Assembly (NCBI GenBank): GCA_022072055.1
Contig: JAJVIK010000009.1
Span: forward strand, 62,001 to 126,000
Reading direction: 5' to 3'
DNA: 64,000 nucleotides
Source: a bacterium
GTDB taxonomy: Bacteria; Hinthialibacterota; Hinthialibacteria; OLB16
Of this stretch, positions 16,218-26,165 are shown in pieces; within the stretch, counting starts at the first letter, position 1; the number at the start of each line of letters is the position of its first letter. The notes beneath the pieces were generated by a model that was given only the letters and a program-made list of their open reading frames with translations, ran no database searches and had not been told where the DNA came from. The position numbers and the translations under genes are program-made.

Positions 16218-17657
16218 TCAGTTGGTGGTTAGTCCCAGGGAGGCGCGCCACTCACGCTGGATGTCCAGAACCGTGAGGTTGGCCACATCTCGCAGGGCAT
16301 GGTCAAATGGGACACCCTCCGAAAGCGCGCGCATGAGCTGTCGCAGGCCGTTCATGCCGATGGACTTGACCAGGTGTTCCACCAGCGCCTTGCACTCCAG
16401 GTAAGCCAGCGAGAGGAGCTTGCCGTCCTCGATGCGGGGAACCTTCTCCAGTGAGAGATCGGAAATGTCGAACAGCAGAAAGTTTTCTCCGGCGGCCAGC
16501 AGCTCCTCGGACTCCGCCGGGGAGAGCCGCCGGGTTCCGTCCAGGCGATATTGCGCCAGTCCCGCCGCGAACCAGTAGGGTGCGGAAGCCCCTCCCAGGT
16601 TGAGCGCCAAGGCGCCGAGATAATGGAACTCCAGGAGCAGCCGAAACTCCTCGCTCCCGATTTCCACGCCCGAGGCCCCCAGGGGGATGGTGTCCGACTC
16701 GAATCGGTTGCCGGGAGTCGCCATCCATTGCTCGGGCCCCGAGGCGGCCTCGTTCCATTTGATGGAAACGAGAATCGGGGACTTCGGATTGACCGTGAGA
16801 TTGCGCGCCACCGCAAGACGGAGTTCCTTGAGCGCGCGCTTGAGCGGCTGCTCCTGGTGGGGCGAGCCGCCGGTCGCCTCAATCCGGAAATAAGCGTCCT
16901 GCTCCGCGAGGTCCTGTCCCTTCTGCTTGGCCTCCACCTTGATCCGGGAAAGCAAGGCCGTGATCTGAGGGGTCTGCCCGAGGATCTGCGCCGCGAGTTC
17001 CAGGTCGGAGATGGCATCCTGGAAGAAATCCTGCTCGTAAAAGATCCTTGAGCGATCCAGATAGGCCAGCGCCTCATCCGGGTTGATCTGAATGCAACGC
17101 CCATACAGGTCCAGGGCCTGCGAGACCTCATTCCGCTCGAAACGTTCCCGGCCCTCGATCAGATAGCTGCGCGCGAGGCTCTCACGGAGGGTCGGGGCCA
17201 GATTGTCCAAGCGGAATTCAGTCACCACCGAATGAGCGTGCGCGAGCGCCTCGCGCGCCTCCTCGTAACGCCGTTCTCCGATCAGCTTAGTCGCGCGGTT
17301 ATGGAAGAAGATCGCGAGGTTGGAGGCGACGCGGACATCATCCGGGACCAGGGAAAGCGCCTCGGAGCAGGCGCGGATCGCCTCCGCCACCTCGCCCTTG
17401 CCGGCGGCCTCGATGGAGTAATTATTGAGCGCGTGAAACAGGTTATAGCGGAGGACGGTCTGGTCGGGTTCGAGCGCTCGAGCCTGACGGAAACATTCAA
17501 CCGCCTTGGCGTGGTCCCCCCGCGCCGTGGCCTCGGCCCCCTGGCGGTTCAAGGCATTCGGATCAAGCGCGGCCCATGCTCGCGGGCGCTCGCCCCAGAC
17601 AAGCGCCGCCAGCACAATCGCCGCGAGCGCCACTCCCGCGCGGGTCAAACCCCTCAT
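16218..17657 (-). CDS. Secreted TPR protein with decayed gluzincin-like (peptidase MA) C-terminal domain
   Basis: After a signal peptide (LTRAGVALAAIVLAALVWG) come several tetratricopeptide repeats (for example GDHAKAVECFRQARALEPDQ and NEVSQALDLYGRCIQINPDE) through about residue 235. The C-terminal 200 residues follow the layout of the peptidase-MA / gluzincin domain, but where HExxH and the downstream EGLAEY are expected this protein has LLLEFHYLGALAL and FAAGLAQYR, so the zinc ligands and catalytic Glu are absent. It is therefore probably a non-catalytic scaffold. The start overlaps the gatB stop by 4 bp (ATGA), so it is cotranslated with gatB. Confidence 0.75.
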   Translation of the reverse strand: MRGLTRAGVALAAIVLAALVWGERPRAWAALDPNALNRQGAEATARGDHAKAVECFRQARALEPDQTVLRYNLFHALNNYSIEAAGKGEVAEAIRACSEALSLVPDDVRVASNLAIFFHNRATKLIGERRYEEAREALAHAHSVVTEFRLDNLAPTLRESLARSYLIEGRERFERNEVSQALDLYGRCIQINPDEALAYLDRSRIFYEQDFFQDAISDLELAAQILGQTPQITALLSRIKVEAKQKGQDLAEQDAYFRIEATGGSPHQEQPLKRALKELRLAVARNLTVNPKSPILVSIKWNEAASGPEQWMATPGNRFESDTIPLGASGVEIGSEEFRLLLEFHYLGALALNLGGASAPYWFAAGLAQYRLDGTRRLSPAESEELLAAGENFLLFDISDLSLEKVPRIEDGKLLSLAYLECKALVEHLVKSIGMNGLRQLMRALSEGVPFDHALRDVANLTVLDIQREWRASLGLTTN

Positions 17658-19102
17658 CCGCTTCCAAGTTCCCTTTCCAGCAATGCCTTGCAGACTCCCG
17701 GATTCGCCTTTCCTTGAGTCTTGCGCATGACCTGCCCCATCAGGAAGCCGAGCGCCTTCTCCTTACCCTCCCGCACATCCTGCGCGGGGCCCGGATTCGC
17801 GGCAATGACCTCATGGACCACCGCAAGCAGAGCCGCCTCATCCGAGACCTGGGAAAGCCCTTTCGACTCCACAATCCGCGCGGGGGATTCGTTTGTCTCC
17901 ATCACTTCCTTGAGGACATCCTTGGCGATGTTGTTGCTGATCGTCCCCTGCTCGACCATCCTCACCAGCTCCGCCAGACGCGGCGCGGTGAGGGGGCAGT
18001 CCTCAATCTCCATCTCCCGGTTCTGCAGCTCCCGGAGGAGTTCGACCATGATCCAATTGCTGAAGGCCTTGGGGCTGGCGTGCATTCGGCAACAGGTCTC
18101 GAAGTAATCCGCGAGGGCCCGGTCGGTGGCCAGCACTCCGGCGTCGTATTCCGGGATGCCGTACTCCGCGACGAACCTGCGCCGCTTCGCATCCTCCAGC
18201 TCCGGCAGTTCCGCCCGGATGCGCCCCATCCAGTCCGCGGAGATCCGGACCGCCGGCAGGTCCGGGTCGGGGAAGTAGCGGTAGTCCTTGGCCACCTCCT
18301 TGGAGCGCATCGACCGGGTCTCCCCTCGGTCGTCATCCCACAGCCGGGTCTCCTGGATCACCCGTTCTCCCGCCTCGAGGAGCTCGGATTGACGCTTGAT
18401 CTCATAGCGCGCCGCTCTCAGGACCGCCTTGATCGAGCCGACATTCTTGACCTCGGTCTTGGTCCCCAGTTCCTTCGCTCCGACGGGACGCATCGACAGG
18501 TTCAGCTCGAAGCGCAACGAGCCCTCCTGCATCTTGCAGTCGGAAACATCCAAATATCGGAGGATCGAGCGGAGGGTCTGCATGAAGACTTCCAGCTCCT
18601 CCAAGGTGTCGATGTCCGGCTCGGTCACAATCTCAAGCAGCGGCATCCCCGCGCGGTTCAGGTCCACCCAGGAGAGTCCACGAGCCGCGGGTGTGTCCGG
18701 ATGGATCAGCTTCCCGGCGTCCTCCTCCAGGTGAATGTTGTTGATCCGGATGGTCTTCGTGGAGCCGTCCTTAAGGTGGATATCCACAGCTCCCTTGGTT
18801 CCAAGGGGCTCATATTGCTGGCTGATCTGGTAGTTCTTGGGAAGGTCCGGGTAATAGTAGTGCTTCCGGTCGAAGGTGGTTCGCTCGGGGATCTCGCAAC
18901 CCAAGGCGATCGCGGTCTTGAGCGCTTTCTCGAACGCCGCTCGGTTGAGAACCGGGAGCACCCCCGGAAGCCCCAGGCTGATCGGCGAAACTTGGGTGTT
19001 CGGCTCCGCCCCGAAAACCGTGGGATCATCGCAAAACACCTTCGAGGCGGTGTTCAGTTCGGTGTGAACCTCCAGCCCGATGACAGGTTCAAATTCCGGC
19101 AT
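17654..19102 (-). CDS. gatB: Asp-tRNA(Asn)/Glu-tRNA(Gln) amidotransferase subunit B
   Basis: GatB is the kinase/tRNA-binding subunit of GatCAB, which converts mischarged Glu-tRNA(Gln) or Asp-tRNA(Asn) to the correct amidated form. The family start PVIGLEVHTELNTASKVFCD, the sequence FDRKHYYYPDLPKNYQISQQ and the YRYFPDPDLP motif are clear. The C-terminal YqeY-like tail (about residues 330-482) includes NNIAKDVLKEVMETNESP and ends with FLMGQVMRKTQGKANP. Length of 482 residues is typical. gatA and gatC are not nearby. It lies between a SurA-like lipoprotein gene (9-bp gap) and a TPR gene (4-bp overlap). Confidence 0.96.
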   Translation of the reverse strand: MPEFEPVIGLEVHTELNTASKVFCDDPTVFGAEPNTQVSPISLGLPGVLPVLNRAAFEKALKTAIALGCEIPERTTFDRKHYYYPDLPKNYQISQQYEPLGTKGAVDIHLKDGSTKTIRINNIHLEEDAGKLIHPDTPAARGLSWVDLNRAGMPLLEIVTEPDIDTLEELEVFMQTLRSILRYLDVSDCKMQEGSLRFELNLSMRPVGAKELGTKTEVKNVGSIKAVLRAARYEIKRQSELLEAGERVIQETRLWDDDRGETRSMRSKEVAKDYRYFPDPDLPAVRISADWMGRIRAELPELEDAKRRRFVAEYGIPEYDAGVLATDRALADYFETCCRMHASPKAFSNWIMVELLRELQNREMEIEDCPLTAPRLAELVRMVEQGTISNNIAKDVLKEVMETNESPARIVESKGLSQVSDEAALLAVVHEVIAANPGPAQDVREGKEKALGFLMGQVMRKTQGKANPGVCKALLERELGSG

Positions 19103-19111
19103 GGCAGTCCT

Positions 19112-20218
19112 CTAGGGGGCGATTGTCGCTTCCGCCGTGGCCTCGGCGATATCGCCCATGTAATAGTCCTGATCGCAGATCCGGATCCTGGCCTTCTGTT
19201 TGAGGCGCTCGATCCAGTTTTCGAGGTTGCTTCGGCAACGGTCGGAATAAATCGACTGAAGGATCTCCGGATAGGCCGAATCGTAGGACTGGCGCAGGCT
19301 CACGATACGGATGATCGAGAAGCTGTTGGAGGTCCGAATCACCGGGCTGATTTCTCCCGGCACCAGGGACTTGAGCGCCTCCTGGATGGGTTTCTCCAGA
19401 TCCTTCACGTTCTGGTGGCGGTGGCGCCTGCCGGTGGGAGCGCCGACCGGCTCCCACTTCCCGGTCGGGGTGCTGGCGAGGATTTCATCAAAGACCCCGG
19501 GATTGGCGGCGATCTTCTCCGAGAGTTCCCGCATGCCTTGCTCGGCGCGGGCAACGCTCGCTTCGGGAAGGTCGGGCGGCGCGATCCATCGGACCTCCTC
19601 GAATTGCACCCGGTGCGGCCAGGCGAAGGCGTGCGTGGTGACCTCGTAGAACTGGCGCGCCTCGTCGGGGGTTGGGGTCGGAACATCCCGGGAGGCGGCT
19701 TTCTCCATCACCCGTCGCAGGCGGATTTCCTTTTCGAGAATCTTCCCAAATTCCTCTTCGGTCACATTATTGTTGGCCAGGAACTCGTCCCAGGCCTCCT
19801 TGCTGGGGACCTTGGTTTTCCAGGTGAGCATCTCCGCCGCCACTTCCTCCGTGCTCACCTCCACATCGCCCGTGGCGGCCGATTGGAGCAGATAGGCCTG
19901 CACCAGCACATCCACAGCCCCCTTGCGGGCCTTGGTGAGCTTGGAGTCGTACTCCGGGTCGGTCTCATCCACCCCTTCTTCCCTTAAGCTGATGGCCGCG
20001 CGACGGTCCGCTTCATCGCGTGTGATCGGTCGCCCATCCACCGAGGCGACCACTCCGGGCGGACAATCCCCGCTCGACTGGGGCGCGGAAGAGACTGTTT
20101 CGGAGGCCAGCGGCTCCTCCGGGGCGGGGGGTTTGGAACAACCCGAGGCCATCAAAAGGCAGATCCCCAGGGAAATCACATATCTCCAGTTCAACGCACG
20201 CGGCGTCTGCTTGCACAT
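19112..20218 (-). CDS. SurA-like lipoprotein (divergent peptidyl-prolyl isomerase family)
   Basis: Starting at ATG 20218, the leader WRYVISLGICLLMASGC ends in a lipobox (LMASGC), so the mature protein is a lipoprotein. The region GVVASVDGRPITRDEADRRA is the start of a SurA_N / trigger-factor-like chaperone domain, followed by helices and a C-terminal segment (KWEPVGAPTGRRHRHQNVKD, LVPGEISPVIRTSNSFSIIR) that aligns in layout with parvulin domains but lacks the usual HIL motif. It probably acts as a periplasmic chaperone. The frame continues to 20275 but the upstream residues do not fit a leader. It is likely the first gene of an operon with gatB. Confidence 0.75.
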   Translation of the reverse strand: MCKQTPRALNWRYVISLGICLLMASGCSKPPAPEEPLASETVSSAPQSSGDCPPGVVASVDGRPITRDEADRRAAISLREEGVDETDPEYDSKLTKARKGAVDVLVQAYLLQSAATGDVEVSTEEVAAEMLTWKTKVPSKEAWDEFLANNNVTEEEFGKILEKEIRLRRVMEKAASRDVPTPTPDEARQFYEVTTHAFAWPHRVQFEEVRWIAPPDLPEASVARAEQGMRELSEKIAANPGVFDEILASTPTGKWEPVGAPTGRRHRHQNVKDLEKPIQEALKSLVPGEISPVIRTSNSFSIIRIVSLRQSYDSAYPEILQSIYSDRCRSNLENWIERLKQKARIRICDQDYYMGDIAEATAEATIAP

Positions 20219-20311
20219 TTTCACGGCCAACCTCGCTCGGAGAGAAATTCGTGGAACCGGAGCGCACTCTATCACCGAGGAAAAGCCCCCGGCAAGGCGG
20301 GGGAACTTGCT

Positions 20312-21655
20312 TCAGCCCCCCTCCGAAATGCAGTAGAGCGCGTGATGCCCCCGCAGATAGATCTCGTTTCCCACTATTGCCGGAGTGGCCGAGAAGCCAT
20401 CCTCCAATCTGTTGGTGGCCAGGACCTCATAGCGCGGCCCCTTTCTGAGGACCAGCGCGGTTCCATCCCGCGCGACCACATAGACCCTGTCACCCGCGCC
20501 GGTGGGGGAAGCATAAATGTCTCCCAGCCCCTCCAGGCGCTGTTGGGAAAAGAACTCCTCTCCGGTGTCCGCGTGAAGACAGGTGAGCAGGTTTTCGTTC
20601 CCCTTGTGGAAATAAAGGTGGTCCTCATAGAGCAAGGGAGAGGAGACATAGGGGGTGTCCTTGTCTCGCTTCCAGCGGATGGTGTCCGTATCCGTGAGGT
20701 CGCCCCTGGCGCTGGCGAGGTCCACCGCAAACAGGGCGCTGCCCCGAAAACCGCTCATGATGTAGGCGAGCCCGTTACGGTGGGCGGGAGTCGGGATCAC
20801 GTTCTGAGTCATGCCGCCGCACTCCCAAATCAAGCTCCCGTCGGCAAGGTCATAGGCTCGGATGCGGTTGGTCGCGTTCACAACGACCTGCGGTTTGCCG
20901 GCAACCTCCACGATCAGCGGAGTCGCCCACGAGGTTCCCTCATCCCGGGGGACCTTCCACTTCTCGCTCCCGGTGTTCTTGTCCAGGGCGACAATGAATG
21001 AATCCCCCTCATGGTCCCAGTTCACCACCAGGGTGTCCCCGAAAAGGGCGGGAGAGGCTCCCTCCCCGAACCCCCGCTTGATTGTCATGTCCCCAAGGTC
21101 TTTGTCCCACTTCACTCTGCCCTCCATGTCGAAGCAGAACACGCCACGGGAGCCGAAGAAGGCGTACACCTGCTCGCCATCCGTGATCGGCGAGGGGGAT
21201 GCCCAACTTCCGGTGCGATGGATTCCCTCATGGGGGACTTCGCGCTTCGCGGTCCTCTCCCAGATCGTCTGGCCGGTCTTCCGGTCCAAGGCCAACACCC
21301 GGTAATCGAACTCGGTAAGCGCAGCTGGGCCTCCGCGTCCCCCCCGACCGGACCCTTCCGGCTCCTGATCGGCGGGAGGGTTCTCCGCCTCCTCGCTGTC
21401 CACCGCGAGCAGCACAAAGAGACGATCGCCCCACACAACCGGCGAGGCATACCCGCTTCCCGGCAGAGGCTTTTTCCATTTGATGTTCTTGTCTTCACTC
21501 CATTCTGTTGGGGGATTCGCGGTGGGGGCCACTCCGGTTCCCAGCGGCCCACGCCAGGATGGCCACTGGGAAACCGGGTTATCTGATCCGCATGCCGCCG
21601 GGGTCCCAAGGAGACCCGACAGCATAAGGGGGAAACAGAGAATCACTTTTCGCAT
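20312..21655 (-). CDS. Secreted PQQ-like beta-propeller protein (BamB-like)
   Basis: A signal peptide (LCFPLMLSGLLGTPAACG) precedes the sequence WPSWRGPLGTGVAPTANPP, the usual opening of a large planctomycete-type PQQ-propeller family. Blade motifs repeat through the protein: VLALDRKTGQTIWER, VALDKNTGSEKWKVPRDE, AYDLADGSLIWE and CLHADTGEEFFSQQRLEGLG. The fold resembles BamB and quinoprotein dehydrogenases, but cofactor-binding residues cannot be confirmed and the function is unknown. A short glycine/arginine-rich insertion (EGSGRGGRGG) sits in the first blades. It is divergent from the nusA operon across a 340-bp gap. Confidence 0.85.
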   Translation of the reverse strand: MRKVILCFPLMLSGLLGTPAACGSDNPVSQWPSWRGPLGTGVAPTANPPTEWSEDKNIKWKKPLPGSGYASPVVWGDRLFVLLAVDSEEAENPPADQEPEGSGRGGRGGPAALTEFDYRVLALDRKTGQTIWERTAKREVPHEGIHRTGSWASPSPITDGEQVYAFFGSRGVFCFDMEGRVKWDKDLGDMTIKRGFGEGASPALFGDTLVVNWDHEGDSFIVALDKNTGSEKWKVPRDEGTSWATPLIVEVAGKPQVVVNATNRIRAYDLADGSLIWECGGMTQNVIPTPAHRNGLAYIMSGFRGSALFAVDLASARGDLTDTDTIRWKRDKDTPYVSSPLLYEDHLYFHKGNENLLTCLHADTGEEFFSQQRLEGLGDIYASPTGAGDRVYVVARDGTALVLRKGPRYEVLATNRLEDGFSATPAIVGNEIYLRGHHALYCISEGG

Positions 21656-21833
21656 GGAAAACTCCCTCTTTCAAACCAGGATGGGTTCGGGACGTTGATA
21701 ATTAGTCTACCCGATAGGATGGGCTTGCGGGAGGGTGATCTCCCGGGGGCGACGGGTGTTGGGAGTGGCGCGCTCGCTTCACCCCTGCCAACCGGTCCTT
21801 GGAGGGGCCTCCGTTTAGGTCTATCCCCGCCCC

Positions 21834-21862
21834 TTGACCCCCTTCTCCCCTACAGGTAGACT
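21834..21862 (+). promoter_or_regulatory. Predicted sigma-70-type promoter of the nusA operon
   Basis: TTGACC (21834-21839), a 17-bp spacer and TAGACT (21857-21862) give near-consensus -35 and -10 elements with ideal spacing. Transcription would begin near 21869, about 127 bases before the nusA start codon. Confidence 0.55.
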
Positions 21863-21872
21863 GCTTCCCGGA

Positions 21873-21902
21873 AAGTGGGGGGTGACCTCCACTTCTTTTT
21901 TT
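21873..21902 (+). terminator. Intrinsic-terminator-like hairpin in the nusA leader (possible attenuator)
   Basis: AAGTGGGGG (21873-21881) pairs with CCTCCACTT (21886-21894) around the tetraloop GTGA, with one G-T wobble, and is followed by C and a run of seven T (21896-21902). This is the classical form of a Rho-independent terminator directed toward nusA. No plus-strand gene lies upstream for more than 6 kb, so the element can only act on transcripts initiated in this leader. Confidence 0.65.
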
Positions 21903-21995
21903 GTCAACCGACCGTGGTTCCCGAACCCCCTCGGATCGACAGAATTCGAAACGTCACCCCCTCGGAAGCGGATACTCCTCTGTGGATATGGAAAA

Positions 21996-23279
21996 ATGAG
22001 CAAGGAAACCTGGGACCTGATCCGGCGCATCGCCAACGAGCGCAATATCTCCATTGAGATCCTGGAGGAGGCGGTCCAATCGGCGCTGATATCGGCCTCC
22101 AAAAAGATGGTCGATCCGGAAATGGAAGTGGTTCGAGCCGACATCGATCCCAAGACCGGCGACTATCGAGTCTTCGCCCGGAAGATGGTGGTGGACCACG
22201 TGGAGAATTACGCCCTGGAGATTTCGCTTCCGGAAGCCAGGCTCTACGATGTCAAGGCCCGCATCGGCGAACCCATCGAGATCGATGTCACCCCTACGGA
22301 TTTTGGACGCATCGCGGCGCAGAACGCCAAACAGGTCATCACTCAACGTATCCGCGAGGCCGAGCGCGAGATGGTCTTCGAGCGCTACTCGAACCGCATC
22401 GGCGAGCTGGTCTCGGGCACCGTGCAACAGTACGAGCGCGGCAACGTGATCGTGGACATCGGCTACGCCGAGGCGCTGCTCCCCTTCAATGAGCAGTCGC
22501 GCGGTGAGCGGTACCACTACGGCGACCGGATCCGGGCGGTGATCTTGGATGTCAACCAGTCCTCGCGGGACGCGCAGGTGATCCTCTCCCGCAAGACCCC
22601 CGACCTGGTCCGCAAGCTCTTTGAACAGGAAGTGAGCGAGGTTCGCGATGGCACCGTGGTGATTCGCGGGATCGCCCGCGAGCCCGGGAAGCGCTCCAAG
22701 ATCGCGGTGATGTCCACCAACCTCGATGTGGATCCCGTGGGGGCCTGCGTGGGGATGAAAGGCTCGCGCGTTCAGATGGTGGTCCAGGAGCTCAAGGGCG
22801 AGCGCATCGACATCATCCCCTTCAGCCAGGACAAGGCCAAGTTCGTGATGAATTCGCTCAAGCCCGCCGAGGTCGAATCGGTGGAGCTCGACTCCGCCGG
22901 GAAACGCGCCACGCTGGTGGTCAAGGATGACCAACTTTCGCTGGCCATCGGCAAAGGCGGCCTGAACGCCAAGCTCGCCTCGGAATTGACCGGAGTGCAG
23001 GTCGATATCGTGAGCGTCTCCGAACTGGAGGCCAGTGAGCGCGAAACCCGCGCCATGCTTGCCTCCTTGCCCGGAGTGGATCACGAGACCGTGGAGACCC
23101 TCATGTCGGCGGGGGTGTTCTCCTATGATGACATTGTGGAATACGGCCTGGAGGGGTTGACTGAAACCGCCGGACTCCAGCCGGAAATGGCCGCGCATGT
23201 TCTCGATGCCGCGAAGTCGTTTGTGGAAGGCAAGGAGACCCCCGCCTATCTGAAATCCGACGGGGAAGCTGAAAACTGA
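21996..23279 (+). CDS. nusA: Transcription termination/antitermination factor NusA
   Basis: NusA binds RNA polymerase and nascent RNA to modulate pausing, termination and antitermination. From ATG 21996 the protein has 427 residues: the N-terminal polymerase-binding domain (WDLIRRIANERNISIEILEE), an S1 domain (GELVSGTVQQYERGNVIVDI), and two KH domains (VGACVGMKGSRVQMVVQELK and LAIGKGGLNAKLASELTG). A C-terminal helix-hairpin-helix segment follows (TVETLMSAGVFSYDDIVEYG). The reading frame is open upstream to 21834 but that part lies in the leader. It is the first gene of nusA-infB-rbfA-truB. Confidence 0.96.
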   Translation: MSKETWDLIRRIANERNISIEILEEAVQSALISASKKMVDPEMEVVRADIDPKTGDYRVFARKMVVDHVENYALEISLPEARLYDVKARIGEPIEIDVTPTDFGRIAAQNAKQVITQRIREAEREMVFERYSNRIGELVSGTVQQYERGNVIVDIGYAEALLPFNEQSRGERYHYGDRIRAVILDVNQSSRDAQVILSRKTPDLVRKLFEQEVSEVRDGTVVIRGIAREPGKRSKIAVMSTNLDVDPVGACVGMKGSRVQMVVQELKGERIDIIPFSQDKAKFVMNSLKPAEVESVELDSAGKRATLVVKDDQLSLAIGKGGLNAKLASELTGVQVDIVSVSELEASERETRAMLASLPGVDHETVETLMSAGVFSYDDIVEYGLEGLTETAGLQPEMAAHVLDAAKSFVEGKETPAYLKSDGEAEN

Positions 23280-23316
23280 AAGGAACGGGCGCGGGAGTCT
23301 ATTGCGCTGATCGGGA

Positions 23317-26094
23317 ATGCAGGTAAACGAAATCGCGAGGAAACATGGCGTGTCGGTTCAGAAGGTCCTCACCCTCCTCGAGGAGGGGGGAGTGGGGGGC
23401 AAGGACCCGGCCTCGTCGCTAACCGAGGCCGAGATGCGCCAGGTGGAAAAGCGCTTGGCGACCGCCAAGCGAGCCACCCCGCTGGTCGCCTCCGGGGTCA
23501 AGGTCCTGCGCCCCGGAGTGACCGGGCCCGCCGCCCCCATCATCCGTAAGCCAACCACCCCAGCGGCGTCTTCCGTCTCACGGCCCGCCGCCAAGCCGTC
23601 CACCGGAACAGCCGCCAAACCCAAAGCCGCCAAACCCAAGGAAGAGAAGGAAACCCCGGGCGAGGAGCGTGATTTTCGCCGGACAGGCACCGAATCCAAG
23701 GCTCGCGACCTCCTGCGGACCAAACGTCTCCGGGAAAGCGGGATCAAACCCAAGAGCGCCGTGGAACCCCCACCCGCGCCGACCCCCGCGCCCGAGATGG
23801 AGGAGCCCCAGCCGCCCGCGATGGAAGCGGCTCCGACCCCGGAGCCGCCCCGCGCTGTCGAGGAGACTCCAACCCCGCCACCGACGCCCATCTCCCAAGC
23901 GAGATCGGCGCCTGTCCAAACCCCCGATAGCCGTCCCGCGAGACGTCCCTCGCAGGCGAGTGGCGGGCAGCAAGGGCATCAAGGCCAACGTCCGCGGCGG
24001 GGTGACCAAGGCCAGCAGCAGCGCAAGGGCCCCCGGAGCGGCGAGACCAGGAGTCAACAGCGAGCCGCGCTGGAAACCGCTCCACCCCCTGCCGCCACTC
24101 CCGCCACGCCGCCGCCCGCCGCCGCATCGGACGCCAAAGGCAAGAAAGGCAAGGGGAAGAAGGAACGCCCGGTAGAAGAGGTTGAAGTCCGCAAGGACCG
24201 CGATTCCTCCGTCTCCGAGCGCAAAGTCCTCGCGTCCATCATGGGACGCAAAAAAGGGAAGAAGCAGCAGTACAAACGCGCCAAGAAGGAGCGTTTCGCC
24301 GCCGCCGAGGAGGCCGTGCGCGAGCGCGAGGAGAAGGAGCGCACCACCCTTCGCATTCATGAGGCCACCACCGTGGCGGATGTGGCCCACGGCCTTGGAG
24401 TCAACCCCAGCGCCATCCTCAAAATCCTCCTCGATCTCGGCAAGATTCTCACGGTCAACCAACACCTGGACCGGGAGTGCATCGACCTGATCGCCGAGGA
24501 GTTCGGCTTCGATGTCGAGGAAACCAGCCTGATGGAAATCAACCCGTTCGAGGAACTCGAACAGGAAGATCGACCGGAAGACCTGCGTCCCCGTCCGCCG
24601 GTCGTGACCGTAATGGGCCATGTGGACCACGGAAAGACCAAGCTGATGGACGCGATCCGTTCGGCGGATGTGGCCTCGGGCGAGGCGGGGGGAATCACCC
24701 AGCACTTGGGGGCCTATTTTGTTCAACTCGACAGCGGCCCGATCACCTTCATTGACACCCCCGGCCACGAGGCCTTCACCGCGATGCGCGCCCGAGGCGC
24801 GATGGTCACCGACGTGGTCGTCCTGGTTGTGGCCGCGGACGATGGAGTGATGCCGCAGACCCGCGAGGCGATTTCGCACGCCCGCGCGGCGGGTGTCCCA
24901 ATCCTCGTCGCGATCAACAAGATCGATGTCCAGGGAGCCAATGTCGACCGTGTCAAGCAACAACTCGCCGCCGAAGGACTGGTTCCCGAGGACTGGGGCG
25001 GAACCACCCCCGTGGCCGAGATCAGCGCGCTGCGCAAGCAGGGCATCGGGCAGCTCGTGGAACTCATCCACCTTCAGGCCGAACTTCTGGAACTCAAGGC
25101 CAACCCCGACAAATGCGCCAAGGGGACGGTCCTGGAGGCTCGTCTGGAGCAAGGGCGTGGCGTGATTGTCACCGCGCTTGTGCAGGAAGGGACTCTGCGG
25201 GTCGGAGACCCCATCGTGGCGGGTGTCTACGCGGGGAAGGTGCGCGCGCTGCTCAACGAGCACACCCTGCGGGTCGAAGAAGCCGTTCCGGGCGTTCCGG
25301 TCGCGATCCTCGGACTTTCCGGCGCGCCGGTGGCGGGCGACGAGGTGCGCGGGGTGCCGGACGAGAAAACCGCCCGGGAACTTTCCGGGAAGCTCCAACA
25401 GATTCGCCGCGAGCGCGAGATGATTCGTCGCGGACCGGTCTCGCTTGAAAGCCTCTTCAGCCGTATCGAGGAAGGCTCGGTCAAGGACCTCAACGTCATC
25501 ATCAAGGGCGATGTGCAAGGCTCGGTGGAGGCGGTCTGCGAGTCGCTCCAGGGAATCGAAAGCGAAAAGGTCCGCGTGCGCATCCTCCACCGTGGGGTCG
25601 GCGCGGTCTCCGAGTCCGATGTCATGCTGGCCTCCGCCTCGGACGCCCTGATTCTCGGTTTCAATGTCGTGGTCCCCGCCGAGGTGGCCGCGCTCCAGCA
25701 GCGCGAGAAGGTGGACATTCGGATTTACCGGATCATCTATGACGCCATCGAGGACATTAAGAAGGCGATGATGGGTCTGTTGGCCGATGAGGTCCACGAG
25801 ATCGTGGTCGGACATTTCGAGGTGATGCAGATCTTCCGCAGCTCCAAGGCGGGTTTGATCATCGGCGGCCAGGTGTCCGACGGTAAAATCATCCGAGGCC
25901 GAAATGTCCGAGTGCTGCGCGACGGCAAGGTGATTCATGAGGGCAAGCTCTCCACGCTCCGTCGCTTCAAGGATGAGGTGAACGAGGTTCCCAGCGGGCT
26001 TGAGTGCGGAGTGGGAATCGAAGGCCTGCAGGACATCCGTGAACGGGATGTCCTTGAGTGCTACCAGATGGAGACAGTCGCCGCGACCCTCTGA
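23317..26094 (+). CDS. infB: Translation initiation factor IF-2
   Basis: IF-2 is the GTPase that brings initiator tRNA to the 30S subunit and promotes subunit joining. Residues 1-50 form the small IF2-N domain ([20 protein letters not shown]), followed by a long low-complexity linker rich in Pro, Ala, Lys and Gln (about 80-330). A second IF2-N-like domain (about 345-415) precedes the G domain with G1 GHVDHGKT (about 433-440), G3 DTPGH and G4 NKID. Domains II-IV follow with the C-terminal tRNA-binding region ending [15 protein letters not shown]. The length of 925 residues reflects the linker. It lies 37 bp after nusA. Confidence 0.97.
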   Translation: MQVNEIARKHGVSVQKVLTLLEEGGVGGKDPASSLTEAEMRQVEKRLATAKRATPLVASGVKVLRPGVTGPAAPIIRKPTTPAASSVSRPAAKPSTGTAAKPKAAKPKEEKETPGEERDFRRTGTESKARDLLRTKRLRESGIKPKSAVEPPPAPTPAPEMEEPQPPAMEAAPTPEPPRAVEETPTPPPTPISQARSAPVQTPDSRPARRPSQASGGQQGHQGQRPRRGDQGQQQRKGPRSGETRSQQRAALETAPPPAATPATPPPAAASDAKGKKGKGKKERPVEEVEVRKDRDSSVSERKVLASIMGRKKGKKQQYKRAKKERFAAAEEAVREREEKERTTLRIHEATTVADVAHGLGVNPSAILKILLDLGKILTVNQHLDRECIDLIAEEFGFDVEETSLMEINPFEELEQEDRPEDLRPRPPVVTVMGHVDHGKTKLMDAIRSADVASGEAGGITQHLGAYFVQLDSGPITFIDTPGHEAFTAMRARGAMVTDVVVLVVAADDGVMPQTREAISHARAAGVPILVAINKIDVQGANVDRVKQQLAAEGLVPEDWGGTTPVAEISALRKQGIGQLVELIHLQAELLELKANPDKCAKGTVLEARLEQGRGVIVTALVQEGTLRVGDPIVAGVYAGKVRALLNEHTLRVEEAVPGVPVAILGLSGAPVAGDEVRGVPDEKTARELSGKLQQIRREREMIRRGPVSLESLFSRIEEGSVKDLNVIIKGDVQGSVEAVCESLQGIESEKVRVRILHRGVGAVSESDVMLASASDALILGFNVVVPAEVAALQQREKVDIRIYRIIYDAIEDIKKAMMGLLADEVHEIVVGHFEVMQIFRSSKAGLIIGGQVSDGKIIRGRNVRVLRDGKVIHEGKLSTLRRFKDEVNEVPSGLECGVGIEGLQDIRERDVLECYQMETVAATL

Positions 26095-26165
26095 TCCGGG
26101 CGGTCCCTTTCCGGGCGCCCCCGCGTTTCCCTGGGCTAGAGGCATCCTTCGGCGGCTCCGGTCAC

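Larger units (their letters stand above)
21656..21995 (+). other. Divergent intergenic region with nusA promoter and leader hairpin
   Basis: This is the only gap over 300 bases. The plus-strand half holds a good sigma-70-type promoter (21834-21862) and a terminator-like hairpin (21873-21902) described separately. The half near the PQQ-propeller gene shows no convincing promoter by eye. No ORF in it has family similarity, and rimP, which often precedes nusA, is absent. Confidence 0.6.

Noticed and set aside
17576-19987. Long plus-strand open frame of about 800 codons
   Set aside because: It is antisense to gatB and the SurA-like gene, both clearly real; no family motif is visible, and long antisense frames are expected in GC-rich DNA.
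23578-26145. Long minus-strand open frame of about 855 codons
   Set aside because: It mirrors infB, whose GTPase motifs are unmistakable.
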